From positions 496,001 to 560,000 of the forward strand of contig JBLWSY010000001.1 of NCBI GenBank assembly GCA_048270425.1: a stretch of DNA of 64,000 nucleotides, in the 5' to 3' direction. Both the position numbers and the translations under genes were made by a program. The stretch's first letter is position 1, and the number at the start of each line of letters is the position of its first letter. The DNA comes from Oceanospirillum sp048270425 (GTDB taxonomy: Bacteria > Pseudomonadota > Gammaproteobacteria > Pseudomonadales > Halomonadaceae). Of the stretch, positions 42,408 to 53,000 are shown in pieces. The notes below the pieces were generated by a model, which was not told the DNA's origin, did no database searches, and was given only the letters and a program-made list of their open reading frames with translations.

Positions 42408-42527
42408 GACAACACGCCTTAAACAAACTTAGAATGAAACTAAATTATTGTTTAATAACGCATGAAGAACCATTGTGGTTTTCCACATAAATCATGTTAC
42501 CCATGACCTGAGACAAGCTGACAGAAG

Positions 42528-43280
42528 ATGATTAAGCCACTGTTAACGATCTTTCTGATCTTTACAGCACTCCTGCAAATACCGCATACGGTGGCCGACA
42601 CGCTGATTTTTTCGGTCAGCAACGTAAAACCCTGGGGATACTACCGGAACCATAACCACCCAACAGGGCTGTTGGTGGAGTTTGGTGATCAACTTCAACG
42701 GCAAATTTTAAAGAACGCTGCAGCAAGACTCGACTTTGAGAACCACATCCGGCCTTACCCCAGAGTTATCAGTGATATCAAGACCGGCCGTGCCGACTTT
42801 GCGGTACTGTTTAATAGCCCCGAGTCTCTTAATTACGGTAATTCACTGGGTAAAATAGCGTCCTTTGAAATACTGATCACCGGTCGCAAAACATCCCCAC
42901 CCATTAACACGATCGATGACCTGGCCGGAAAAACCATCGGCTACGTTCGCGGTTCAAAATATGGTCCGGCCTTTGACAGCAACAACAAGCTGATCAAAGT
43001 ATCATTGGATTCCATGGATAAGGGTGTCGAGATGCTGCTGAAGGGACGGCTGGATGCGCTAATCTGTCTTGATCAAACGCTGCATTATAGTCTGAAAGAA
43101 AAATCCATTAACCCATCAGCCACTAAGACCTTACTTGTGCTGGGCAGCGCACGAGCTGATCTTTTTATTTCGAAACGATCTGACAAAGCTGTCTACCAAA
43201 AAGAGGTGAGCGACGCGCTCCGCCAGCTACATAAAAAAGGGACGATTAAAGCCATTTTTGACCTTAACCGCCCCCGTTAA
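42528..43280 (+). CDS. Periplasmic amino-acid-type binding protein (SBP_bac_3)
   Basis: 250 residues, signal peptide about 1-23 (VA-D). Bacterial solute-binding family 3 fold: FSVSNVKPWGYYRNHNHPTG, GRADFAVLFNSPE, and DDLAGKTIGYVRGSKYG, the typical second-lobe entry. No transporter genes adjoin, and short orphan proteins of this type often work as sensors or have lost transport. Divergent from tsdB. Ligand unknown. The ribosome-binding site is weak. Confidence 0.75.
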   Translation: MIKPLLTIFLIFTALLQIPHTVADTLIFSVSNVKPWGYYRNHNHPTGLLVEFGDQLQRQILKNAAARLDFENHIRPYPRVISDIKTGRADFAVLFNSPESLNYGNSLGKIASFEILITGRKTSPPINTIDDLAGKTIGYVRGSKYGPAFDSNNKLIKVSLDSMDKGVEMLLKGRLDALICLDQTLHYSLKEKSINPSATKTLLVLGSARADLFISKRSDKAVYQKEVSDALRQLHKKGTIKAIFDLNRPR

Positions 43281-43363
43281 CCAGCCTTATTGAGCCCTTA
43301 GTGGCTCTGAGACAACAGCCCTAAGCCCTATAGAAACAGCCTCAACTGCGATCCATAAAGAGC

Positions 43364-45163
43364 TTAATCCCCCAGTACAATACCTTCCCGACGGGGGTCA
43401 GCTGCCCCAATCAGTTTGCCATCCTTAAACAGAACCCCATGCAGACCGGAATTCAGATCTCTGACCGAAACTTTATAGCCCATCGCCTCCAGAGAGGCTT
43501 TAAGCGCTTCTGCGCTTGTTCCCGCTTCAAGGTCATAAGTGCCAAACCGATTGATCAGATGGGGTTTACTGATCGCTTCCTGAAGCGGCATTCCCCAATC
43601 CAGATGCGCAATCAGCGCTGAGGCCACATAGCCGATAATTCGCGAACCACCCGGTGAGCCAATAGCCAGATACGGTTTGCCATCCTTCATCACCAGAGTC
43701 GGTGCCATTGACGAGCGCGGACGTTTGCCCGGCTCCAACCGGTTGGCAATCGGGTAGCCATCTTTATGGCTGGCAAAAGAGAAATCCGTTAGCTCGTTAT
43801 TGAGCAGAAAGCCACCGGACATCACCCTAGAGCCAAAGCCGTTTTCAATCGTCGTGGTCATCGAAACGATATTGCCTTCACGATCCACAATCACCAGATG
43901 GCTGGTGGAGGGCAGCTCCAGCGAGATATCGTCAGCCAGCGCAATCGGCTGATTCCACACAGGTGTACCAGCTTCAACAGCTTCCAGCGCCTTACCGGGC
44001 TGAATCAGTTTCGCCCGTTGCTTCAGGTACTCGCCATTAAGCAAACCTTGCGGCATGGGCACATAATCGGTATCCGCCATATAGCGGCCACGATCGGCAA
44101 AGGCCAGACGGGAGGCATCACCGATGATCTGCCAGCTTTGCGGGTTATCTGCCCCCAGAGCTTTCAGGTCAAAGGACTCTGCAATACCTAAAATCTGGCC
44201 AACTGTCAGTGCGCCAGAGCTGGGAGGCCCCATACCGCAAACATCGTAACTGCGGTAGGGCGCACAAACCGCAGGTCGCTCTTTAATCTGATAGATATTC
44301 AGGTCAGTTTCGGTCAGCAGGCCGGGGTTATCGGCTATGCCCTGAATCTTTCTCACCAAATCCTGACCAATTTTCCCATGGTAAAATGCGTCGGCACCTT
44401 GTTGAGCAAGCAGTCCCAGCGTTTCCGCGTAGGCTTTATTGGTCAGGCGATAGCCTTCTGGCAGTGGCTGGCCGTCAGCGGTGAAGAAATAGTTGCGGGT
44501 ATCGGGATAACGACTCAGGCGCTCCTGATCATTAGCAATAGCACCGGCAAGGCGAGGGGATACGGTAAAGCCTTTTTCCGCCAGCTGTTTAGCCGGTTGC
44601 AGCAACTGCGACCATTTCAGCTTGCCGAATCGCGTGTGTGTTTCAGCCATCAGTTTAACTGTGCCCGGAGTACCTACGGACCGGCCACCAACCACAGCAT
44701 CAAAAAACGTCAGCGGGTTGCCTTTTTCGTCCTGAAACAGCTCTGGCGTTGCCGCCAAAGGTGCTGTTTCCCGACCATCAAAGGTGGTCAACTGGCGTTT
44801 TTCAGCATCGTAGTAGAGCATAAAAGCCCCACCACCCAGACCGGAGGATTGTGGCTCCGTCAGCCCCAGTACCGTTTGCACTGTGACCATGGCATCAATC
44901 GCACTACCGCCTTCTTTCAGCACCTGATAGCCCGCTTCAACTGCGTAAGGGTTGGCGGCAGCAACAATAAAATCCTTTGCGATATGGGCGCGATTCTCAA
45001 CCCGCTGACTGGCCGCTTCCGGGGCGACCTGATCCGCAACCTGCTGTGCTTTTGACTCGTGACTGACCAGCGCGCTCCCGCTAACAACACCCGCCACTAA
45101 AACCGCTTTGGTAAAAGCCTTATGAGGTGTATTCCTGATCATATCTTTCTGCAAAATCATCAT
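43364..45163 (-). CDS. ggt: Gamma-glutamyltransferase
   Basis: 599 residues. Signal peptide region near residues 1-39; an internal ATG at residue 8 could be the real start. The precursor is cut before the nucleophile Thr in STSHLVIVD near 418. GGRETAP-type segment DGRETAPLAAT, the ENGFGSR loop, RPRSSMAPTL and GSPGGSRI are present. It cleaves gamma-glutamyl bonds of glutathione and gamma-glutamyl amines in the periplasm. It lies 53 bases after the deacetylase gene on the same strand, a probable operon. Confidence 0.92.
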   Translation of the reverse strand: MMILQKDMIRNTPHKAFTKAVLVAGVVSGSALVSHESKAQQVADQVAPEAASQRVENRAHIAKDFIVAAANPYAVEAGYQVLKEGGSAIDAMVTVQTVLGLTEPQSSGLGGGAFMLYYDAEKRQLTTFDGRETAPLAATPELFQDEKGNPLTFFDAVVGGRSVGTPGTVKLMAETHTRFGKLKWSQLLQPAKQLAEKGFTVSPRLAGAIANDQERLSRYPDTRNYFFTADGQPLPEGYRLTNKAYAETLGLLAQQGADAFYHGKIGQDLVRKIQGIADNPGLLTETDLNIYQIKERPAVCAPYRSYDVCGMGPPSSGALTVGQILGIAESFDLKALGADNPQSWQIIGDASRLAFADRGRYMADTDYVPMPQGLLNGEYLKQRAKLIQPGKALEAVEAGTPVWNQPIALADDISLELPSTSHLVIVDREGNIVSMTTTIENGFGSRVMSGGFLLNNELTDFSFASHKDGYPIANRLEPGKRPRSSMAPTLVMKDGKPYLAIGSPGGSRIIGYVASALIAHLDWGMPLQEAISKPHLINRFGTYDLEAGTSAEALKASLEAMGYKVSVRDLNSGLHGVLFKDGKLIGAADPRREGIVLGD

Positions 45164-45216
45164 TGATGCTATCCCTGTAAGATTGATAAAACAGTCTGCC
45201 AGCGCTGGGCCATCTG

Positions 45217-46350
45217 TTAGCCCTTGTACCAGCTACCATCTGTTTCCGGCAGCATCCACTGACGAGAGAACCAGAACCAGCGGGGTTCAGAGCTGTGCGG
45301 TGCTGTGCAGTTATAGCGATGGCGACCCGCTGGCAGTGTTTTCTTAGTCGCGACCGAAAGCTTAACAGAGCCATCGGGCTGAGCTTCAGACGCCACCTGC
45401 AGCACCGCGCCGGCAGGCCCATAACAGCGTAGCTGATCCAGACGATAATCGCCCTTAGCCAGGGTCAGGTTGAGCACAGGGCTGCGATCATTGGCAGATA
45501 AAACACCGGAACGTGGTTCTTCGGCAATAACCGGAAAGGGCAGAGCCAGCAACTTAGTTTGCAGGGTTTTCGGTTTTGAATAGATACCGTTGGCCGCATA
45601 GCGTGGGATACCCTGCAGAGAGGAAAACACACTGGCAGGGCCGGACTGCTGACCGAAGGCCAGATAGCCAAGATCCGCCAACAAGGCTTCCAGTTCAGGA
45701 TTAAACTCGCCATAAGGGTAGGCAAACAGCTTAGTGGCTGATGAAGCCCCCAGATGTTGCTCCAGCAGCTGCTGGTTGGCGGTAATCTCGTCCCGCATAC
45801 GATCCAGCCATTCACGGTCACTTTCGTCAGCACCCTTACGAATCATATGCTCGTGGTGCAAAGAGTGATTGGCAATGGTTGCACCTTTCTTCTGAGCCTC
45901 CTGCAGTTGTTCCCAGCTCATATACAGCGTGTTGCCCTGATTAACCGGTGTCGCATTAACAAAAATGGTGAAGGGCAGTTTTCTGGCCTGCAGAATCGGC
46001 ATGGCTGTCTCATAAACACTGATATAGGCGTCGTCAAACGTTAGCACAGCCACCTTATCCGGCATCGGTTTGTCGGCTTTCAGATGCTCAGCCACCTGGG
46101 GTAGGGGCCAGACCTCAAAACCCAGGTCATCCAGCATATCCAGATGCTCGGTAAAGATCTCCGGATCGGTACTGGTCGAACGCGGGGTTTTCGTGCTGAT
46201 ATGGTGATACATAAGCACCGAAGCATGCTGGCGGGTCGCTGTCTCTTGCTCCCGAGCCATAGCCTGGTCAGCCATAAGGGATAGACCCGGCAATGACAAA
46301 AGCGATAAAGACAAGGCTGGAACCATCGAACGGAACAGTGATAAACGCAT
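45217..46350 (-). CDS. Polysaccharide deacetylase-family protein
   Basis: 377 residues from the ATG at 46350 (AAAGAGAG upstream), preferred over 46377. Signal peptide of about 31 residues (core VPALSLSLLSLPGLSL). NodB homology domain: SVLMYHHIS, TFDDAYISVYE (metal/catalytic Asp pair), NHSLHHEH (metal His pair) and FAYPYGEFN. The C-terminal 130 residues form an extra domain. Similar in layout to PgaB-type deacetylases, but no pga genes adjoin. Upstream of ggt. Substrate is an acetylated glycan, not identified. Confidence 0.85.
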   Translation of the reverse strand: MRLSLFRSMVPALSLSLLSLPGLSLMADQAMAREQETATRQHASVLMYHHISTKTPRSTSTDPEIFTEHLDMLDDLGFEVWPLPQVAEHLKADKPMPDKVAVLTFDDAYISVYETAMPILQARKLPFTIFVNATPVNQGNTLYMSWEQLQEAQKKGATIANHSLHHEHMIRKGADESDREWLDRMRDEITANQQLLEQHLGASSATKLFAYPYGEFNPELEALLADLGYLAFGQQSGPASVFSSLQGIPRYAANGIYSKPKTLQTKLLALPFPVIAEEPRSGVLSANDRSPVLNLTLAKGDYRLDQLRCYGPAGAVLQVASEAQPDGSVKLSVATKKTLPAGRHRYNCTAPHSSEPRWFWFSRQWMLPETDGSWYKG

Positions 46351-46389
46351 AACGCTCTCTTTAGCTGTTAAAAACAATGTGGGGTCGGT

Positions 46390-46528
46390 TTGAACCTGTA
46401 CTGACAGTCAGTCACAAGCCAAACAGTAACAATCTGAAATTATGGGGGATTGTAGAATGGGATCAAATGCCCCATTGTGGTATTTGAGTAAATATTCCTG
46501 TTAGTTTAGGGATACTGAACAGGTTCAG
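46390..46528. promoter_or_regulatory. Two related 14-bp palindromic sites in a divergent promoter region
   Basis: CTGAACAGGTTCAG at 46515-46528 is a perfect 6-2-6 palindrome 33 bases before the ycjX start. TTGAACCTGTACTG at 46390-46403 matches its reverse complement at 11 of 14 positions, 39 bases before the deacetylase start. This suggests a shared regulator of both divergent operons; its identity is unknown. Confidence 0.4.
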
Positions 46529-46561
46529 AACCACTAAGCGGTGGGTTAAGGAGTCCTTTTT

Positions 46562-48010
46562 GTGGTTAAACGCTATCTGAAAAACGCCGGCAAGCAGATC
46601 GGCAGCGCTCTTAGCAACACCTTAAGTAAAAAGGTCGGCGAAAAACTGATGCAACAGACCGAAAATCTGGCTCTGCAGAAACGCCACCGCCTGGGGATAA
46701 CGGGTTTTTCCCGCGCCGGTAAAACGGTACTGATTACCCAGATGACCCATAGTCTGCTCAGGGTTGATGAACCTCTGCCGGAAGACGTCAGCCGACATCC
46801 CCTCACCGGATTAGATCTGTTTGATGCCGGACTGCTCAAGCCTGCCCTGCTAAAAGAGGACAAACTGGCCCGCCGCAGTCAGTTTGATTTCTTCCGCCAC
46901 CGGGACAGCCTGATGGGGCAGGGCCAGTGGCCAGAGCCAACCCGCGACCTGACCTGGCTGGACCTTGAGATAAAGCGCCCGCCAAAACAGCAGGCTTTCC
47001 AGCAACTGCTCTCCGCAGAAACCCTGCATCTGGAAATTATGGACTACCCCGGAGAGTGGCTGGCGGACCTGGCTCTGCCGGAACAATCTTTCAGTCAGTG
47101 GTCTCAATCCGCCTGGGAGCTGGCCCTGCAGCCGCACCGCCAGAAACTCAGCGAACCCTTTCGTCAGCTGATCACCGAAGCCGCAGAACAGCAGAACCTG
47201 ACCGATGCCCTGCAGCGTAAACTGACCGATGCCTGGAAAGACTACCTGATCGCCGCACGCGCTGAAGGCTACGTGCTCAACCAGCCCAGCCGGGTATTAG
47301 TCCCCGGCCAGATGCAGAACTTCTCGATGCTGGGCTTTTTCCCGGTACCGGAGCATCTGCAGTTGCCCAAACTTCATAAGAGCATGAGCCGCCTGTTTGA
47401 TGCCTACAAACAGGAGATTGAAAGCCAGCTGGGCCGACACTTCCGCCATCTGGACAGCCAGATCATTCTGGTAGATCTGTTAACCGCGCTGGAGCAGGGG
47501 GAAGCCGCCCTGAAAGAACTTCAGCAGGCGATGCAGGCTGCTCTAAGATTCTTCCGCTACGGTAGCCAGAAAGGCGTACTGCAATGGCTGAATCGTAGAA
47601 TCGGCCGTGTTGTCTTTGCCGCCACCAAGGCAGATCAGTTAGTCCTGTCTGAACGTATCCGGCTGGAGAAGCTGCTCGGAGCACTGCTAAACGAGATCGA
47701 TCCCGGTAACGACGTACGCGCCCGGGCGGATGTCCGTTATCGCGCCATAGCCGCACTGGAAGCCACCCGCAGCCTGGTAGATGACAACGGCCAGGAATAT
47801 CTTCTCGGGCGGGAGACCGATGGCCGCCAGCAACCCTATTACTCCGGCCGTGTACCGGAAGCGCTGCCCATCGACTGGCACACCTTACCGGAACAGCTGC
47901 AACTTAAACGCTGGTCACCACCAACCCGTGTCGCCAATGTTAATCAGTTGCTGCCCGCGTATCAGCTGGGCCGCGTGCTTAATGACCTGCTGAAGGATGA
48001 TCTGTCATGA
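46562..48010 (+). CDS. ycjX: YcjX-family P-loop NTPase
   Basis: 482 residues, GTG start at 46562 with AAGGAG upstream. Walker A-like GITGFSRAGKTVLITQM at about 45-61, IMDYPGEWLADL near 158-169 and KADQLV later are hallmarks of the YcjX (DUF463) GTPase-like family. In enterobacteria ycjXF is a stress-inducible pair (sigma-32/phage-shock linked); molecular role unknown. Coupled to ycjF by ATGA. Confidence 0.88.
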   Translation: MVKRYLKNAGKQIGSALSNTLSKKVGEKLMQQTENLALQKRHRLGITGFSRAGKTVLITQMTHSLLRVDEPLPEDVSRHPLTGLDLFDAGLLKPALLKEDKLARRSQFDFFRHRDSLMGQGQWPEPTRDLTWLDLEIKRPPKQQAFQQLLSAETLHLEIMDYPGEWLADLALPEQSFSQWSQSAWELALQPHRQKLSEPFRQLITEAAEQQNLTDALQRKLTDAWKDYLIAARAEGYVLNQPSRVLVPGQMQNFSMLGFFPVPEHLQLPKLHKSMSRLFDAYKQEIESQLGRHFRHLDSQIILVDLLTALEQGEAALKELQQAMQAALRFFRYGSQKGVLQWLNRRIGRVVFAATKADQLVLSERIRLEKLLGALLNEIDPGNDVRARADVRYRAIAALEATRSLVDDNGQEYLLGRETDGRQQPYYSGRVPEALPIDWHTLPEQLQLKRWSPPTRVANVNQLLPAYQLGRVLNDLLKDDLS

Positions 48011-49035
48011 CACAGAAACCCGGTTATATCGAACCTTCAACACCCGCAACCGATAACAAGACAGCCAACAGCAGCCCAGCGGACAAAGACAAGGGCACAG
48101 CACATGAATCTCCGCGTAACCCCGGCTATGCACCGGAAAATGCCAAAGAGCGCCTGAAAGATCAGCCCATTGATCAATCTGCAGCTCATAACGACACCGC
48201 TTCCCACGGGCAATCATCAGACGCCGCCATAGAGGCCAGCCGTCAGCTGGTTAAAAAAGGCTCCGGCGGCATCGGGAAAAGCATTATCGCCCTTATCGGT
48301 GTACTGCTTCTGCTGATACTCACCAACGAACTGGTCTCACTCTGGCAGAGCCACTGGCTGCTGGGGGCGCTGGAGAGTGGCGTGCTCGCTGTAGCCATAC
48401 TGGGGATACTTAACGTCTGGCGACAGGAGCGACGCTCTGCCCGTGAGATCAAACAACTCAAAGCAGAACAGGATGCGGTTCAGCAGGCCTTGAGGGATAA
48501 CGACCTGACCGAACTCAAAGCAGCCCTGACGCCCTGGCTGGACCGACAGAGCAACAGCGCCCCCCGAATGATTCAACGCTTCAGGGACGCGGCGGTAGAA
48601 CGCACCACCACAGAAGAGTACTGGCAGCTGTATCAGCTGATGGTTTTGCGGGAACTGGATCTGCAGGCACAAAAGATCATCCGCCATTACACTCTGACCA
48701 CAGGCACCGCCGTTATGGTCATACCCCATGCCGGACTCGACACCCTGGTGGTGCTGTGGCGCTCCCGCACCATGAGCCGCGAGATAGCCGCCGTTTACGG
48801 GCTGGAAACCACCAGCCTGAGTGTTCTGCGTCTGTTCAGACAGGCCCTCGTCACTGTTATGGTGGTTGCCGGGATCGAAACCCTCGCCCAGGAGAAACTG
48901 CTCAGCGAAGGCAGCGACGAACTGATGAACCGCATCCTCGGCGGTGTCTCCCAATCCCTGATCACCGCCCGCAGAACCTACAAACTCGGCCGTATGATAC
49001 AACTCGCCTGCAGACCTTATGGGGTTTATCGTTAA
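48007..49035 (+). CDS. ycjF: YcjF-family inner membrane protein (TIGR01620/DUF697)
   Basis: 342 residues. Polar N-terminal 80 residues rich in Pro, Ser and Asp, two membrane helices (about 95-140: IIALIGVLLLLILTNELVSL and LLGALESGVLAVAILGIL), a cytoplasmic helical part, and a C-terminal DUF697 domain (TAVMVIPHAGLDTLVVLWRS and on). Usual partner of YcjX. A REP element lies 20 bases beyond the stop and may end the transcript. Confidence 0.87.
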   Translation: MTQKPGYIEPSTPATDNKTANSSPADKDKGTAHESPRNPGYAPENAKERLKDQPIDQSAAHNDTASHGQSSDAAIEASRQLVKKGSGGIGKSIIALIGVLLLLILTNELVSLWQSHWLLGALESGVLAVAILGILNVWRQERRSAREIKQLKAEQDAVQQALRDNDLTELKAALTPWLDRQSNSAPRMIQRFRDAAVERTTTEEYWQLYQLMVLRELDLQAQKIIRHYTLTTGTAVMVIPHAGLDTLVVLWRSRTMSREIAAVYGLETTSLSVLRLFRQALVTVMVVAGIETLAQEKLLSEGSDELMNRILGGVSQSLITARRTYKLGRMIQLACRPYGVYR

Positions 49036-49054
49036 CCCTTGAGCAAATACAAAA

Positions 49055-49087
49055 CGTAGGTCGGAAAAGCCGAAGGCGCCTTCCGAC
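49055..49087 (+). repeat. REP element 1
   Basis: Head GTAGG, then palindrome GTCGGAAAAGCCGAAGGCGCCTTCCGAC. The arms GTCGGAA/TTCCGAC pair around a GC-rich core. Same family as the elements at 49151, 49777, 49854 and 56724-57208. Confidence 0.9.
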
Positions 49088-49150
49088 ATTGGCCTTCCGA
49101 CATTGGCTTAGGTGCTTATATCGAAAGATTCCGTGATGGATGGATCACGT

Positions 49151-49187
49151 GTCGGAAGGCGCGCCCACGGCGCTTTTCCGACCTACG
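49151..49187 (-). repeat. REP element 2 (inverted)
   Basis: Same family in reverse orientation: on the minus strand GTAGG head, GTCGGAAAAGCGCC and GGCGCGCCTTCCGAC arms. Two bases from the end of the RAYT gene. Confidence 0.9.
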
Positions 49188-49188
49188 T

Positions 49189-49671
49189 TCATTTCATATT
49201 CTGTTGCTGTCGTAACCACCGGTGATAGCTGGAATATGGCCAATCGATAAGATCGGTTACCAGCCCATGCTTAATCGGGTTCAGGTGAACGTAGTCAATG
49301 TGGTGATTGAAGTCATCAATATCACGAATAGTGTGCTCCCAAAAACGACGCTGCCAGACACCTCGTTCACCCTTGCGCAAGCGTACGTCAGAGCGGGGCT
49401 CCTGATTTGGCAGGCCTTTTGAAAATCGCTTTTTTATTTCGCACCAGCGGGAAGAATAATCGGAATCACCCTCAGGCAGCGTCCAAACCGCATGAAGGTG
49501 ATCAGGCATCACCACCCAGGCATCAATATGAAAGGGGTATCTCTCCTTAACCCAGCGCACCGATGACCGCAGCAGATCAATATGATCCACCAGCAGGGTT
49601 TTATCCCGTTGCAGAAGGTTAACCGTGAAAAAATAACAACCTCCTTCAACATAACAACGCCGATATTGCAT
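49189..49671 (-). CDS. REP-associated tyrosine transposase (RAYT, TnpA-REP)
   Basis: 160 residues from the ATG at 49671, with GGAGG 4 bases upstream; a longer frame begins at 49707. HUH motif in VVMPDHLHAVW and the likely catalytic Tyr in HIDYVHLNPIKHGLV, the Y1 single-strand transposase signature of the IS200/RAYT group. RAYTs cut and join at REP elements with a GTAG-type head. REP elements of matching type flank the gene on both sides, and more lie at 56.7-57.2 kb, so this is a self-consistent REP/RAYT system. Single-copy, probably domesticated. Confidence 0.92.
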   Translation of the reverse strand: MQYRRCYVEGGCYFFTVNLLQRDKTLLVDHIDLLRSSVRWVKERYPFHIDAWVVMPDHLHAVWTLPEGDSDYSSRWCEIKKRFSKGLPNQEPRSDVRLRKGERGVWQRRFWEHTIRDIDDFNHHIDYVHLNPIKHGLVTDLIDWPYSSYHRWLRQQQNMK

Positions 49672-49776
49672 AACACCTCCTTGTTCGCAAAATCCTGCAA
49701 AACACATGATCTAATCCCTGAATACCACCTTAACATGCCGAGTTGAGGGGATGACGGGGATGACGGTGGTTTAAGT

Positions 49777-49809
49777 GTCGGAAGGCGCCTCCGGCTTTTC
49801 CGACCTACG
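49777..49809 (-). repeat. REP element 3 (inverted)
   Basis: Arms GTCGGAAGGCGCC and GGCTTTTCCGAC with the CTACG (GTAG) head on the right. Upstream of the RAYT gene. Confidence 0.88.
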
Positions 49810-49853
49810 TTATTATCGTTTTCCGCCAAAACCCGACACTTTCAATCAAACCT

Positions 49854-49889
49854 GTAGGTCGGAAAAGCGCCGTGGGCGCGCCTTCCGAC
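49854..49889 (+). repeat. REP element 4
   Basis: GTAGG head followed by GTCGGAAAAGCGCC and GGCGCGCCTTCCGAC. It forms an inverted pair with element 3, 44 bases apart (a BIME-like unit). The 49708-50072 gap otherwise holds no gene; the hsdR promoter is expected in 49890-50072. Confidence 0.9.
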
Positions 49890-50072
49890 AATGGCAATAG
49901 CAGCCGACATTGCTCTTCCTGCAATCGCCTTACAAGATTAGCCTTCCAGCATAATCCCGTAAAACTTTGGGCCAATCATGTATCCTGTCGGATGATTTTC
50001 TCACTTCGCTGTCGTAAAGTAACTAACCTGCTGTCTGTAAAGACAAAAACAGAATAAGGACGTTTCTGCGCC

Positions 50073-53000
50073 ATGAGCATTTCCGCGAATTTCGGTTTTC
50101 TCCAACAACATGACCCGCTTTTTCTGGAACTGGCTGAAGCTGCTGAGCGCGTTTTTGTCAGCGATCCTAATACCACTTTGATTAAATTGCGCCAGCTGGG
50201 CGAGGCGATGGCTCAACACTTGGCGCTGTTGGCGAATATCAGTTTTGATGAGAAAACCACGCAGATTGATCTGCTCAACAAAGTCAGCAGAGAACTTCAG
50301 CTGGACCCAACCGTGCGTGAGATGTTTCATATCCTGCGTATTGAGGGCAATAAAGCCACGCACCAGTTTAAAACCCAGCACAAAGAAGCCATTCGTGGAT
50401 TAGTTGTAGCCCGTAATCTGGCGATCTGGTTCCACGAATCTTCCGGTAAAGCGGCCAAAAACTTTAAAGCAGGCCCGTTCACACCGCCGAAGGACCCCAG
50501 CGAGCAGCTAAATAACTTACAGCAGGATATCGCTCAGCTAAGAAATGAGTTACGCCAAGCCAACCTTGACCTCAATTCCAGCCAAAAGCTGAATGAGCTG
50601 GTCGCCAAAGAGAAAGAGGAATACGAATCTCTGGCTCACGCCATGGATGAGGAATCCCGACAGTTAGCCGAACAGGCCAAGGCTCACGAGCAAGCGTTGG
50701 AGCAACAACAAAAAGCCTACGAACAACGTATTCAGGGCTTGCTGGAGCAGTTAGCCCAACAGGATGAGAAATCCCGACAGGCACAGCGCCAGACGCTATC
50801 CCGCAACAGCCGGACTGCCAGCCAGAATATCCAGCGTGATAACGAAGCTCTTGCCCGTATTCTGATTGACCAACAGCTGCAACGTGCTGGCTGGCTGGCT
50901 GATAGCGACCTGATGACATACTCAAAAGGAACGCGTCCGGAGAAAGGCGTCAACAAAGCCATTGCCGAATGGCCCTGCAAAGGCCCGGATGGTAAAGGTC
51001 GTGACCGTGCGGATTACGTACTGTTTGCCGGATTAACGCCAATGGGAGTGGTGGAAGCAAAAAAAGAAACCCTCGATGTGGCCGGAAAAATCGATCAGGC
51101 CGAGCGTTACAGCCGGGGATTCCGACCAGAAGACGGGATGATTACCGCCTGGGAACTGGCAGGGCGCACCATCGCCTGGCCCGATGAAACCAGCGGTCAT
51201 TATCAGGTCCCCTTTGTTTATTCCGCCAATGGCCGCCCTTACCTGCCGCAAATGAAGGAAAAGTCCGGCATCTGGTTTCGTGATGTTCGGGACGGTTCGC
51301 ATATCAAAAGGGCACTACCGGAGTTTCACAGCCCCGAAGGCTTGCTGGATCAGCTTAATCGCAGCCGTGAAAGCGCCCTGAAAAAACTGCAGGCGGAGCC
51401 TTACGGTTATCTGAAACTGCGGGATTATCAGCAAAAAGCCATCAGCGCGGTGGAAAACGCCCTGAGTCGTGATGTGCGCCGTGCGCTGCTGGCGATGGCG
51501 ACGGGGACCGGTAAGACCCGCACCATTATTGGCCTGATCTACCGTTTTCTCAAAGCCGAACGCTTTAAACGTATTCTGTTTCTGGTAGACCGTACCTCTC
51601 TGGGTACACAGGCGCTGGACGCTTTTAAAGATATGCCGCTGGATCAGAGCCAAACCCTATCCCAGATCTACAATGTCACCGAATTAGGCGATTTAGTGGT
51701 CCAGCCGGAAACCCGTGTACAGGTAGCCACCGTACAGGCGATGGTTAAACGGGTTCTGGAAAGCGATAACCCGCCGCCTATCGACCAGTTTGACTGCATT
51801 ATCGTCGACGAAGCCCACCGGGGTTACACCCTGGATCAGGAGATGACAGAAGGGGAGCTGTCTACCCGTGACAGCCGCCAGTATCTCTCCAGCTACCGAC
51901 GGGTACTGGACTACTTTGATGCCGTTAAAATCGCTTTGACCGCCACACCGGCTAAACACACCAGCGAGATTTTCGGCCGTCCTATTTATACCTACGGCTA
52001 CCGGGAAGCCGTCGCCGATGACTGGCTGATCGACCATGAACCTCCCATTCGTTACACCACCCTACTGAGTGAAAAAGGCATTACATTCGAGCAGGGTGAT
52101 CAGGTTGAGGTGGTTAACAGCCACACCGGTGAGATTGAAAGCGCCGAGCTGGATGATGAACTGAACTTTGATGTTTCAGCCTTTAACAAGTCCGTCATCA
52201 CACCAAACTTTAACAAAGTGATCTGCGAACAGCTGGTGCAGGAGCTGGACCCGTTTGGTGATGAGAAAACCCTGATTTTTTGCGCCACCGATGCCCACGC
52301 CGACATGGTTAAAGGGCTGCTGGATGAAGCTTTTAGTAAAGAGTATGAAGAGGAGTACCGTCAGGAAGCGGTGGCAAAAATCACGGGTAAAAGTGATCAG
52401 GTAGACAAGCTGATCAGCCGTTTCAAAAACGAGCGTTATCCTAATATTGCCATTACGGTTGATCTGCTCACCACGGGCATCGATGTCCCGCGCATCTGTA
52501 ATCTGGTGTTTATGCGGCGTGTGAAGTCACGCATTCTGTACGAACAGATGAAAGGCCGCGCCACCCGCCGCTGTGATGCGATCGGTAAAACCCTGTTCCG
52601 TATCTATGATCCCGTAGACCTGTACGCCAGTCTGCAGGAGGTGGATACCATGAAACCTCTGGTGAAAAACCCCAATATCACCCTGGAGCAGCTGGTAGAT
52701 GAACTCACCGACCCCGATCAGCTGGAGCGGGCGCTGAACAGCCCCGGCGATCTGCCGGATCAGAGTCAGGCCGAGGTGGTACTCAGTCAGCTCAGCCAGA
52801 AAGTAATGCGGGTACTGCGTAAAGCCCAAAGCAAAGCAGAGCGCAAACCCGAGATCAAAGCCAAACTGGATCAGCTGCAACAGCTTTGGCAGGTAGAGCC
52901 TGCGCAACTACACCAGCACCTGCAACAACTGGGGCCGGAACAAGCCGCAGCGTTCTTAAACCGCCACAATGGCCTTATCCGGCAGTTGGATGAGGTTAAA

